DNA of 64,000 bases, taken from assembly GCF_000612725.1 (NCBI RefSeq), contig NZ_HG964457.1:1-64000 (forward strand). Direction: 5' to 3'. Made by a program: the position numbers and the translations under genes. The stretch is from Mycolicibacterium austroafricanum. GTDB taxonomy: Bacteria; Actinomycetota; Actinomycetes; Mycobacteriales; Mycobacteriaceae. Positions 25,726-33,548 of the stretch are shown in pieces (position 1 is the stretch's first letter; each line of letters starts with the position of its first letter). Under the pieces are notes generated by a model. It worked only from the letters and a program-made list of their open reading frames with translations, was not told the origin of the DNA and did not search any database.

Positions 25726-26709
25726 GTGTGCACTCGCGTGGTTTACCTAGGCACGAATGATCGTGTGGTCACCGGCCGTTCGATGGACTGGAAGGTTGAG
25801 ATCGGCACCAACCTGTGGGTGCTGCCCCGCGGCATCCGCAGGGCCGGGCAGGCCGGACCCGACTCGCTGGAATGGACGGCCAAGTACGGCAGCGTGGTCG
25901 CCACCGCCTACGACATCTGCAGCACCGACGGCGTCAACGAGGCGGGGCTGGCCGCCAACCTGCTGTGGCTGGCCGAATCGCAGTACCCGGCCGACGACGC
26001 AGGCGGCCCGGCCGTCGCGCTGTCACTGTGGGCGCAGTACGTGCTCGACAACTTCGCCACCGTCGCCGAGGCGGTCGCCGCGCTGACCGCCAACCCGTTG
26101 CGGGTGGCCACCGCCGAAGTGCCCGGACAGCAGCGGATGGCCACCCTGCACCTGGCGATGTCGGACGCGAGCGGGGACAGCGCCATCGTCGAGTACATCG
26201 ACGGCAGGCAGACCATCCACCACGACCGCAGCCACCAGGTGATGACGAACTCGCCGACGTTCGACAAGCAGCTGGCCATCACCGAGTACTGGGAGGAGAT
26301 CGGTGGCACGGTGATGCTGCCTGGCACCAACCGCGCCGCCGACCGCTTCGTGCGGGCGGCGTTCTACATCAACGCGGTGCCCAAGTGCGACGACCCGGTG
26401 CTCGCCGTCGCCGCGGTGTTCAGCGTCGTGCGCAACGTCTCCACCCCGTACGGCATCGCGACCTCGGACGAACCCAACATCTCTTCGACCCGATGGCGCA
26501 CGGTGGTCGATCACAAATCCCTGCGCTACTTCTTCGAATCCGCCTTGTCGCCGAACACCTTCTGGGTGGACCTGAAGAACCTGGACTTCAGCGTGGACGC
26601 GCCGGTCCGCCGACTGGAGCTGGGCGAGGGCGAGAAGACAATCTACGCCGGGGACACCAGCGCGCAGTTCCAGCCCGCGGAGCCGTTCGCGTTCCTCGCG
26701 GTTCCTTAA
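25726..26709 (+). CDS. Ntn-type linear amide C-N hydrolase (choloylglycine hydrolase/penicillin acylase family)
   Basis: A 327-residue enzyme of the family with bile-salt hydrolases, penicillin V acylases and N-acyl homoserine lactone acylases. The start choice is decisive. GTG at 25726 places Cys at position 2 (VCTRVVYLG), so methionine removal exposes the catalytic N-terminal cysteine. Other family residues are RSMDW (Arg and Asp), NEAGLAANLLWL, the tetramer/active-site Asn in VMTNSP, and the Arg in STRWRTV. There is no signal peptide, so it is cytoplasmic. The substrate is an unknown N-acyl amide. Its 3' end overlaps that of leuA by 4 bp (convergent). Confidence 0.85.
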   Translation: MCTRVVYLGTNDRVVTGRSMDWKVEIGTNLWVLPRGIRRAGQAGPDSLEWTAKYGSVVATAYDICSTDGVNEAGLAANLLWLAESQYPADDAGGPAVALSLWAQYVLDNFATVAEAVAALTANPLRVATAEVPGQQRMATLHLAMSDASGDSAIVEYIDGRQTIHHDRSHQVMTNSPTFDKQLAITEYWEEIGGTVMLPGTNRAADRFVRAAFYINAVPKCDDPVLAVAAVFSVVRNVSTPYGIATSDEPNISSTRWRTVVDHKSLRYFFESALSPNTFWVDLKNLDFSVDAPVRRLELGEGEKTIYAGDTSAQFQPAEPFAFLAVP

Positions 26710-28544
26710 CGCAACAGGCTCGGCCGGGTGCGCATCGCCCGGTTCACCGCCGACACCACCGCACGCAGCGATGCGGTGGTGATCGACGTCGCGATACCGA
26801 CACCCCACACGGTCTTTCCGTCGATCTCGGCCTCCACATAGGCCGCGGCCGCGGCCTCCTCACCGGCCGACATCGCGTGCTCGGAGTAGTCCAGCACGTT
26901 GACGTGGAACCCGACCGCGCCGATCGCGTCGACGAAGGCCGCGAGCGGGCCGTTGCCGGCGCCGACGATCTCGTGCTCCTCGCCGTTGACCTTCACCACC
27001 GCGGTGATGGTGTCGGTGCCGCCATCCACCTCGGACGCGTCGACTTTCTGCCGGATCCGCTCCAGCGGGGTGATGGGCGCCAGGTACTCGTCGTAGAACG
27101 CGTCCCACATCTCCTTGGGCGACACCTCGCCGCCCTCGCCGTCGGTGATCTGCTGGATCGCCTGGGAGAACTCGATCTGCAGCCGCCGCGGCAGCGCCAG
27201 CCCGTGGTCGGCCTTCATGATGTAGGCGACGCCGCCCTTGCCGGACTGCGAGTTCACCCGGATCACGGCCTCGTAGGTGCGGCCGACGTCCTTCGGGTCG
27301 ATCGGCAGATAGGGAACCTGCCACACGATGTCATCGACATCGGAATCCTGCTCGTCGGCGGAGATCTTCATCGCGTCCAGACCCTTGTTGATGGCGTCCT
27401 GGTGGCTGCCGGAGAACGCGGTGTAGACCAGATCGCCGCCGTAGGGGTGCCTTTCGTGCACGCCCAGCTGGTTGCAGTACTCCACGGTGCGACGGATCTC
27501 GTCGATGTTGGAGAAGTCGATCTGCGGGTCCACCCCGCGGGAGAACAGATTCAGCCCCAGCGTCACCAGGCACACGTTGCCGGTGCGCTCACCGTTGCCG
27601 AACAGGCAGCCCTCGATGCGGTCCGCGCCGGCCTGATATCCCAATTCGGCTGCGGCAACCGCGGTTCCGCGGTCGTTGTGCGGGTGCAGACTCAAGATGA
27701 TCGAGCCGCGGCGAGCCAGATTGCGGCTCATCCACTCGATGGAGTCGGCGTAGACGTTGGGGGTGGCCATCTCGACGGTCGCAGGCAGGTTGACGATCAG
27801 CGGCCAGTCCGGCGTCGGCTCGATGACCTCGCTGACCGCATTGCAGACGTCCAGGGCGTACTCCAGCTCGGTGCCGGTGTAGGACTCGGGGGAGTACTCG
27901 TAGCGCCACCGCGTGCCGGGGTGCTTGCCCGCCTCCTCCAGGCACTTGCGGGCGCCGTCGGTGGCGATCTTCTTGATCTCGTCGCGGTCGGCGCGGAACA
28001 CCACCCGGCGCTGCAGGATCGACGTCGAGTTGTAGAAGTGCACGATCACGTTCGGTGCGCCGTCGCAGGCCTCGAAGGTCCGCTCGATCAGCTCGTCGCG
28101 GCACTGGGTCAGGACCTGGATGGTGACGTCGTCGGGGATGGCGCCCTGCTCGATGATCTCGCGGACGAAGTCGTAGTCGGTCTGGCTGGCCGACGGGAAG
28201 CCGACCTCGATCTCCTTGTAGCCCATCTTGACCAGCAGATCGAACATGCGACGTTTGCGGGCCGGACTCATCGGGTCGATCAGCGCCTGGTTGCCGTCGC
28301 GCAGATCCACCGCGCACCACAGCGGCGCGGTGTCGATGACCTTGTCGGGCCAGGTGCGGTCGAAAGGCGCAGCAGGCGCTCCGCCTGGAACTTCTGCGGC
28401 GAAGTTGCGGTAGCGGCTGACCGGCATCGACGAGCCGCGCTGGGTGTTCCAGGACGGTTGGCCGGGATTGGGCGGACCCGCCGGCGTGGTGATCGTGCGT
28501 ACCGAGCTGTAGGCATCGGCGCTGGGGCTGTAGTTCTCAGTCAT
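26706..28544 (-). CDS. leuA: 2-isopropylmalate synthase
   Basis: A 612-residue enzyme for the first committed step of leucine synthesis: acetyl-CoA plus 2-oxoisovalerate to 2-isopropylmalate. It has the TIM-barrel catalytic domain with DLRDGNQAL (metal Asp), the His pair in LHPHNDRG, and GNGERTGN. The C-terminal LeuA dimer domain (about 480-600) binds leucine for feedback inhibition. The variable-number repeat insertion of the M. tuberculosis protein is not seen. Expression is probably also controlled by the leader peptide and attenuator just upstream. Confidence 0.96.
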   Translation of the reverse strand: MTENYSPSADAYSSVRTITTPAGPPNPGQPSWNTQRGSSMPVSRYRNFAAEVPGGAPAAPFDRTWPDKVIDTAPLWCAVDLRDGNQALIDPMSPARKRRMFDLLVKMGYKEIEVGFPSASQTDYDFVREIIEQGAIPDDVTIQVLTQCRDELIERTFEACDGAPNVIVHFYNSTSILQRRVVFRADRDEIKKIATDGARKCLEEAGKHPGTRWRYEYSPESYTGTELEYALDVCNAVSEVIEPTPDWPLIVNLPATVEMATPNVYADSIEWMSRNLARRGSIILSLHPHNDRGTAVAAAELGYQAGADRIEGCLFGNGERTGNVCLVTLGLNLFSRGVDPQIDFSNIDEIRRTVEYCNQLGVHERHPYGGDLVYTAFSGSHQDAINKGLDAMKISADEQDSDVDDIVWQVPYLPIDPKDVGRTYEAVIRVNSQSGKGGVAYIMKADHGLALPRRLQIEFSQAIQQITDGEGGEVSPKEMWDAFYDEYLAPITPLERIRQKVDASEVDGGTDTITAVVKVNGEEHEIVGAGNGPLAAFVDAIGAVGFHVNVLDYSEHAMSAGEEAAAAAYVEAEIDGKTVWGVGIATSITTASLRAVVSAVNRAMRTRPSLLR

Positions 28545-28575
28545 TTCGGTGCTCCGGAAAAGGTCTAGGGGACTT

Positions 28576-28627
28576 CAGACCGGCGCATCGCGAAACACCC
28601 GCGACGGGAGGCCGGTCTGGTCAGACC
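28576..28627 (-). promoter_or_regulatory. leuA attenuator: competing terminator and anti-terminator stems
   Basis: On the minus strand CAGACCGGC (28611-28619) pairs with GCCGGTCTG (28576-28584) to make a 9-bp stem whose loop holds a smaller CCCG/CGGG hairpin. A U-run (TTTT, 28558-28561) follows after 14 bases. The same CAGACC can instead pair with GGTCTG at the end of the leader ORF (palindrome 28614-28627). The two structures exclude each other, as in amino-acid attenuators. Low leucine stalls the ribosome at the Leu codons and should free leuA expression. Confidence 0.75.
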
Positions 28628-28662
28628 CCGTCGCGGCGTCCGAGAAGGAGCACCCGCTGCAC
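28621..28662 (-). CDS. leuA leader peptide
   Basis: A 13-codon open frame starting GTG at 28662 reads MQRVLLLGRRDGV. Three consecutive leucine codons (CTC CTT CTC, including CTT, which is rare at this GC content) lie mid-peptide. AGGA lies about 5 bp upstream of the GTG. The stop codon sits within one arm of the downstream stem structures. The position 76 bp before leuA, and the Leu run, mark it as a transcription-attenuation leader. It is too short for routine gene finders. Confidence 0.8.
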   Translation of the reverse strand: MQRVLLLGRRDGV

Positions 28663-28715
28663 GGTCCTGACTGTACTCCCGCAGGCCCGCGCGACAAAAC
28701 CTGGGTTGTCCGGGC

Positions 28716-29384
28716 TCACACCTGGGAGTCGGGGAAGGCGATCACCGACAGGAACCGGATGGGCACCTCGACGAGGTCGACGGGGCCGTGCGCGCCCTCG
28801 CCGTCGATCTGCAGCGAGTCGCCGGGATGCAGGCGATACACCGTCCGGCTGTGGCTGTAGTCCATGACGCCTTCGAGCATGTAGATGAACTCGGTGCCGG
28901 GATGCTGGAACAGCGGATACGTCTGGCTCTTCCCCGACAGCGTGACCTCAAGGCACTCCAGCCGCTTGTGCTCGCCCCGCAGCGACCCCAGCAGCTGGTA
29001 CTCGTGGCCCTCGCGGGTGCCTTCCCGCACGATGCGTGCACCCGTGCCGGCCTTGACGAAGGCGGCCGGGCGTTCCACGTCGGCCCCGCGGAACAGGCTG
29101 GTCACCGGCACGTCGAAGCCCTTGGCCAGCAGCGCCAGCGTGGACAGGCTGCAGGAGGTCTGGGCGTTCTCGATCTTGCTCATCATGGCCTTCGAGATGC
29201 CGACCCTGGCGGCGGTCTCGGCGACCGTCAGCCCCTGCTGCAGCCGCAGCAGTCGCACGTTGCGGCCGATCGCGGCCTCGATCTCGAGTTCCTCGACCGG
29301 TGCTGCGGGGTCGCGGTCCCGGGCCGTGCCGGAGGTGTTGCGGAGCAGCGGGCCGGGATCGGCCGGATCTTCTGGGAGGGCCAC
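28716..29384 (-). CDS. XRE-family regulator with C-terminal cupin domain
   Basis: A 222-residue regulator of the PuuR type. The helix-turn-helix covers about 38-93 (LRLQQGLTVAETAARVGISKAMMSKIE) and a cupin_2 sensor domain about 140-215 (FQHPGTEFIYMLEG, LHPGDSLQIDGEGAHGP). Relatives control polyamine, amine or ethanolamine use by sensing the substrate in the cupin. It is the last gene of the amine/ammonium cluster, 9 bp after the flavoprotein gene, so it probably controls that cluster. The start is GTG at 29384. Confidence 0.85.
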   Translation of the reverse strand: MALPEDPADPGPLLRNTSGTARDRDPAAPVEELEIEAAIGRNVRLLRLQQGLTVAETAARVGISKAMMSKIENAQTSCSLSTLALLAKGFDVPVTSLFRGADVERPAAFVKAGTGARIVREGTREGHEYQLLGSLRGEHKRLECLEVTLSGKSQTYPLFQHPGTEFIYMLEGVMDYSHSRTVYRLHPGDSLQIDGEGAHGPVDLVEVPIRFLSVIAFPDSQV

Positions 29385-29393
29385 GGTCTCTGT

Positions 29394-30590
29394 CTAGCGC
29401 ATCTGCCCCGCGCCGACGTAGGGGTAGGGCGTCTTGAGCGGGTCGTCCTCGGCGAAGCGGGAGAACCGGAAGTCCGATGCGGGGATGCGGGAGTCGCTGC
29501 TGTGGCCGTCGACGACGATGTCGGCGACCAGTCGGCCCACCGCGGGTGCGATCTTGAAACCGTGCCCGCTGAACCCGGCGGCGATGACGAGCCCGTCCAG
29601 GGGGGCGACCGAGATGATCGGGTTCCAGTCGGGGGTGACGTCGTAGCAGCCGGCGTAGCTGCCGGAGATCGCGGCGTCGGGGAAGCCGGGGAACCGGGTG
29701 CCGACCTTGTCGACGGTGAGGTCGACGAAGCCGTCGGTGGCCCGGTTCAGATAGTCGTCGGGGTCGGCCGGATCGATTGCGTCATAGCCGGGCAGGTCGC
29801 TGTTGCCGAACAGGATCTCGCCGCCGACTTCGGGCCGCACGTACTGCAGCGACACCAGGTCGGAGAAGACGGGCACCTTCCCCACCTCTACACCCGGGTC
29901 GATCAGCACGATCTGTTCGCGGATCACCCGGATCGGCACGTCGATGCCGTAGCGCGCCAGGAACGGACGGGTCCACACGCCCGTGGCGACGACCACGGTG
30001 CCCGCAAAGATCTCGCTGCCGTCGGCGGTCCGCACTCCGGTCACCCGGTCGCCGTCGACGAGCAGGTCCGTCACCGCGGTGCCCTGCCGAACCCGTGCGC
30101 CGGCGGCGCGCGCCGCCGTGGAGAACGCCTGCGCGGTCTGGTAGGCGTCGCCGTACCCGCCGCGGGCTTCCCAGCCGAACGCCGCGAACGGTGTCAGGTC
30201 GGCGAACGGCCACAGCTTCGCGACCTCGTCCTTGTCGATCTCCTCGGTGTCCACCCCGACGGCGCGTTGCGCGGCAAGGCTTTTGCGCAGCGACTCGACG
30301 TTCTGTTCGCCGACGCCGACGACGTAGCCGGTCTGGCGGAACCCGATGTCGGTACCGAAGATGTCCTCACCGTTCTCGAAGACCTCGAGCCCGTCGGCGG
30401 CCATCGCGGCCAGCGAGCTCACCCCGTAGTGGCAGCGGACGATGCCGCTGGACTTACCGGTCATCCCGGAGCCGACGGTGTTGCGTTCGGCCACCACGAC
30501 GTCGGTCACCCCGCGACGGCTCAGCGCCCATGCGGCCGCGGCGCCCTCCAGGCCGCCGCCGACGATGACGACATCGGCTGTCTCGGTCAC
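29394..30590 (-). CDS. FAD-dependent amine oxidoreductase, sarcosine-oxidase beta / N-methylglutamate dehydrogenase-like
   Basis: A 398-residue DAO-family flavoprotein with an N-terminal dinucleotide motif VIVGGGLEGAAAA (8-20), a typical GxTGKSSGIVRCHYG loop and a C-terminal FAD contact GFSGHGFKIAPAVG. It resembles the SoxB/MgdA beta subunit that oxidises N-methyl amino acids. The other three subunits of heterotetrameric sarcosine oxidase or N-methylglutamate dehydrogenase are not adjacent, so it would act alone or with distant partners. The GTG start overlaps the stop of the FMN subunit gene by 4 bp. Confidence 0.83.
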   Translation of the reverse strand: MTETADVVIVGGGLEGAAAAWALSRRGVTDVVVAERNTVGSGMTGKSSGIVRCHYGVSSLAAMAADGLEVFENGEDIFGTDIGFRQTGYVVGVGEQNVESLRKSLAAQRAVGVDTEEIDKDEVAKLWPFADLTPFAAFGWEARGGYGDAYQTAQAFSTAARAAGARVRQGTAVTDLLVDGDRVTGVRTADGSEIFAGTVVVATGVWTRPFLARYGIDVPIRVIREQIVLIDPGVEVGKVPVFSDLVSLQYVRPEVGGEILFGNSDLPGYDAIDPADPDDYLNRATDGFVDLTVDKVGTRFPGFPDAAISGSYAGCYDVTPDWNPIISVAPLDGLVIAAGFSGHGFKIAPAVGRLVADIVVDGHSSDSRIPASDFRFSRFAEDDPLKTPYPYVGAGQMR

Positions 30591-31930
30591 CAGGCTCCTC
30601 CGTTGCGACCGGGGATCCAGTCCGTGCCCGCCAACGGAATACGGGCCATCGCCGCTGCTTCGATGCTGACCGCGACCAGGTCGTCGGGTTCCAGGTGGCA
30701 CACGTGCGACTTACCGCAGGCGCGGGCGATGGTCTGCGCCTCCATCGTCAGCACGCGCAGGTAGTTCGCCAGCCGGTGGCCGCCTGCGATCGGATCGAAA
30801 CGCGCTGCCAGCTCGGGGTCCTGCGTGCTGATGCCGGCAGGATCCCTGCCGTCCTGGAAGTCGTCGAAGAAACCCGCTGCGCTGCCCAGCTTCTCGTACT
30901 CGGCGGCGTAGCGCGGATGGTTGTCGCCGAGTGCGATCAGCGCCGCGGTGCCGATCGCGACGGCGTCGGCGCCCAGCGCCAGTGCCTTGGCGACGTCCGC
31001 GCCGTTGCGGATGCCGCCGGAGACGATCAACTGAACTTTCCTGTGCACACCCAGTTCCTGCAGCGCCTGCACCGCCTGCGGGATCGCGGCCAGCGTCGGG
31101 ATCCCGACGTGCTCGATGAACACCTCCTGGGTGGCCGCGGTGCCGCCCTGCATGCCGTCGACCACCACGACGTCAGCGCCGGCGTGGACGGCGAGTTTCA
31201 CGTCGTAGTAGGTGCGGCTGGCACCGACCTTGACGTAGATCGGCTTCTCCCAGTCGGTGATCTCCCGCAGCTCGTTGATCTTGATGGTGAGGTCGTCGGG
31301 GCCGGTCCAGTCGGGATGGCGGCAGGCCGAGCGCTGGTCGATCCCCTCGGGAAGGGTGCGCATCCCCGCGACGCGTTCGGAGATCTTCTGCCCCAACAGC
31401 ATTCCGCCGCCGCCGGGCTTGGCGCCCTGCCCGAGCACGATCTCGATGGCGTCGGCCTTGCGCAGGTCCTCGGGATTCATCCCGTACCGCGACGGCAGGT
31501 ACTGATAGACGAGGTACTTGCTCTGCCCGCGCTCCTCCGGCGTCATCCCGCCGTCGCCGGTGGTCGTCGACGTGCCGACCTCGCTGGCGCCGCGGCCGAG
31601 CGCCTCCTTGGCGGGCCCGGACAGTGCGCCGAAGCTCATCCCGGCGATGGTGACCGGGATATCCAGGTGCAGAGGGTGTTTGGCGAACCGGTCACCGAGC
31701 ACGACGTCGGTGGCGCAGCGCTCGCGGTACCCCTCCAGCGGATAGCGTGACATCGACGCGCCGAGGAACAGCAGGTCGTCGAAGTGGGGGAGTGGACGCT
31801 TGGCGCCCCAGCCGCGGATGTCGTAGATCCCGGTGTCGGCCGCCCGCTGGATGGCCGCGATGGTGGCGCGGTCGAAGGTCGCCGATTCACGCAGCCCCAG
31901 CCGCGCGCGGTCGTCAGAACTGTAGCTCAT
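30587..31930 (-). CDS. FMN-binding glutamate-synthase-like subunit (MgsC/GlxD type)
   Basis: A 447-residue protein equal to the FMN synthase domain of glutamate synthase GltB, here a separate gene. It has the TIM-barrel FMN motifs SFGALSGPAKEALGRGA, GQGAKPGGGG and VVVDGMQGGTAATQE, and the phosphate site VSGGIRNGADVAKALALGADAV. The GltB cysteines for a 3Fe-4S cluster are not at their usual place after GTAALIALG; only CGKSHVC near the C-terminus remains. Together with the two following genes it forms a split glutamate-synthase-like enzyme, as in N-methylglutamate synthase MgsABC or rhizobial GlxBCD. Confidence 0.87.
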   Translation of the reverse strand: MSYSSDDRARLGLRESATFDRATIAAIQRAADTGIYDIRGWGAKRPLPHFDDLLFLGASMSRYPLEGYRERCATDVVLGDRFAKHPLHLDIPVTIAGMSFGALSGPAKEALGRGASEVGTSTTTGDGGMTPEERGQSKYLVYQYLPSRYGMNPEDLRKADAIEIVLGQGAKPGGGGMLLGQKISERVAGMRTLPEGIDQRSACRHPDWTGPDDLTIKINELREITDWEKPIYVKVGASRTYYDVKLAVHAGADVVVVDGMQGGTAATQEVFIEHVGIPTLAAIPQAVQALQELGVHRKVQLIVSGGIRNGADVAKALALGADAVAIGTAALIALGDNHPRYAAEYEKLGSAAGFFDDFQDGRDPAGISTQDPELAARFDPIAGGHRLANYLRVLTMEAQTIARACGKSHVCHLEPDDLVAVSIEAAAMARIPLAGTDWIPGRNGGAW

Positions 31931-32607
31931 CAGTAGGCACTCGCATTGTCGACGTGGAAGTGGTACAGGGAACGGGCCGATCCGTAGCGGGTGTAGGAGC
32001 GTGTGTCGTCACCCTCGAATCCGGCTGCCTTCAGCAGCTTTTCAAGCTCGCTGTGGTGTTCGTCGCGCATCGGCTTGGCCACGCAGTCGGCACCCAGCGA
32101 TGCGACGTCACCGCGGACGTAGATACGGGCCTCGTAGATCGAATCGCCCAGCGCCTCGCCCGCGTCGCCGCGGACGACCAGACGTCCGGCCTGCGCCATG
32201 AACGCGCTCATGTGCCCGACGTCTCCGCCGACGACGATGTCGACACCCTTCATCGAGATTCCGCAGCGGGCCGCGGCGTTGCCCTCGATGACCAGCAGGC
32301 CGCCGTGTGCGGTGGCGCCGGCCGACTGGGAGGCATCACCTTTCACCCACACCGAGCCGCTCATCATGTTCTCGGCGACACCGGTTCCGGCGTTGCCGTT
32401 GATGATCACGTCGGCGTGCTGGTTCATCCCTGCGGCGTAGTAGCCGACGTGTCCGTCGATCGTCACCTTGACCGGTGCGGACAGTCCGACGGCGACGTTG
32501 TGCGCGCCTGCGGGATGCTCGATCAGGAAGTCGCCGGTGAGGTCCGCCGCGTGCAGTGCGGTGTTGACCTCACGCAGCGGGGTCGTCCGCAGGTCGAACG
32601 TCCTCAT
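31930..32607 (-). CDS. GXGXG-domain subunit of split glutamate-synthase-like enzyme (MgsB/GlxC type)
   Basis: A 225-residue right-handed beta-helix protein equal to the C-terminal GXGXG domain of GltB. Repeats such as VTIDGHVGYYAAGMN, VIINGNAGTGVAENMMSG, LLVIEGNAAARCG and LVVRGDAGEALGDS are visible. In glutamate synthase this domain is structural, holding the ammonia tunnel. The ATG at 32607 overlaps the amidotransferase stop (ATGA); a GTG at 32616 would add three residues. It overlaps the FMN subunit gene by one base. Confidence 0.87.
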   Translation of the reverse strand: MRTFDLRTTPLREVNTALHAADLTGDFLIEHPAGAHNVAVGLSAPVKVTIDGHVGYYAAGMNQHADVIINGNAGTGVAENMMSGSVWVKGDASQSAGATAHGGLLVIEGNAAARCGISMKGVDIVVGGDVGHMSAFMAQAGRLVVRGDAGEALGDSIYEARIYVRGDVASLGADCVAKPMRDEHHSELEKLLKAAGFEGDDTRSYTRYGSARSLYHFHVDNASAY

Positions 32608-33512
32608 TTGCTCCACGCGTACACCACCTCGGGTTCGGGTTCCCAGATCCGGGCCTCTTCGACACCGGGAAGTCCTGCCAGGGCGCGGTATTCACTGGCC
32701 ATCGCGACCCACTCGTCGGTTTCGGCGATCACCGCCGGCTTGCACGCGATCGCGTCGCGCACCACCGCGAACGAGTCGCGGTTGGAGACCAGCAGCGTGT
32801 AGAAACCGTCGAACGTTGCGCAGAGTTCCTTCAGAGCGCCCTCGACGTCACGGCCCTCGGTCAGAAGTCTGGCGATGAAACGGGCACCCACCTCGGTGTC
32901 GTTCTCGCTGTCGAAGGGCACCCCCGCAGCACGGAGCTCGCGCCGGATGGTGGCGTGGTTGGCGAACGATCCGTTGTGCACCATGCACTGCCCGGCGCCC
33001 ACGGCGTACGGGTGGCAGCCCGCGGGCGTCACGGCGGACTCGGTGGCCATGCGGGTGTGTCCCACTCCCTGCCAGCCCTGCGCCTTGGCCAGGCCCCACC
33101 GCTCGGTCAGCGCCCGCGGATGCCCGACCCCTTTGAGAACTGCCATGTCCGAACCGAATCCGGCGACCAGGGCGTCGGGGTACGCCGAGCGTAACGCCGC
33201 CAGCAGGACCTCGGAGTCCACGTCCGCGGACAGCACGTAGCTGACGTCGACGCCGACGCCGGAGACGTCACCACCGAGCGCCGCGGCGACGGCCGCGGCG
33301 ACCTGATCGGCGTCCTCGGTCCGGCCGGTGCCGAGGTCGGCCACGGAGACGCACCCGCGGCCGGCCGGCGACCAGGTCGGGTCGCCGTAGACGGCGACTC
33401 CGGCCGAGTCGCTGCCGCGATCACCCATCTCGCAGAGCATGCCGGTCAGCAGCTCCCCGAGGCGGGGATAGAGTTCGGGTGTCCGCAGATGCAGCCCGAC
33501 GATCCCGCACAT
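32604..33512 (-). CDS. Class II glutamine amidotransferase subunit (MgsA/GlxB type)
   Basis: A 302-residue Ntn-type glutaminase domain. Cys2 (MCGIVGLH) is the nucleophile exposed after Met removal. GHTRMATES and HNGSFANHATIRRELRAAG carry the Arg, Asn and Gly oxyanion/substrate residues and NDTEVGARF the Asp. It corresponds to the amidotransferase domain of GltB as a separate polypeptide. It would hydrolyse glutamine, or a gamma-glutamylamide in N-methylglutamate synthase, and pass ammonia or amine to the FMN subunit. AGGAAAGGA lies upstream of the ATG. Confidence 0.88.
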   Translation of the reverse strand: MCGIVGLHLRTPELYPRLGELLTGMLCEMGDRGSDSAGVAVYGDPTWSPAGRGCVSVADLGTGRTEDADQVAAAVAAALGGDVSGVGVDVSYVLSADVDSEVLLAALRSAYPDALVAGFGSDMAVLKGVGHPRALTERWGLAKAQGWQGVGHTRMATESAVTPAGCHPYAVGAGQCMVHNGSFANHATIRRELRAAGVPFDSENDTEVGARFIARLLTEGRDVEGALKELCATFDGFYTLLVSNRDSFAVVRDAIACKPAVIAETDEWVAMASEYRALAGLPGVEEARIWEPEPEVVYAWSK

Positions 33513-33548
33513 CGCTGAATTCCTTTCCTGTCGTGACGGATACGGCGC

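Noticed and set aside
25815..28568. Open frame of over 900 codons on the plus strand across the Ntn hydrolase and leuA
   Set aside because: Composition is repetitive Val/Asp/Arg/His and it covers two well-supported genes in other frames.
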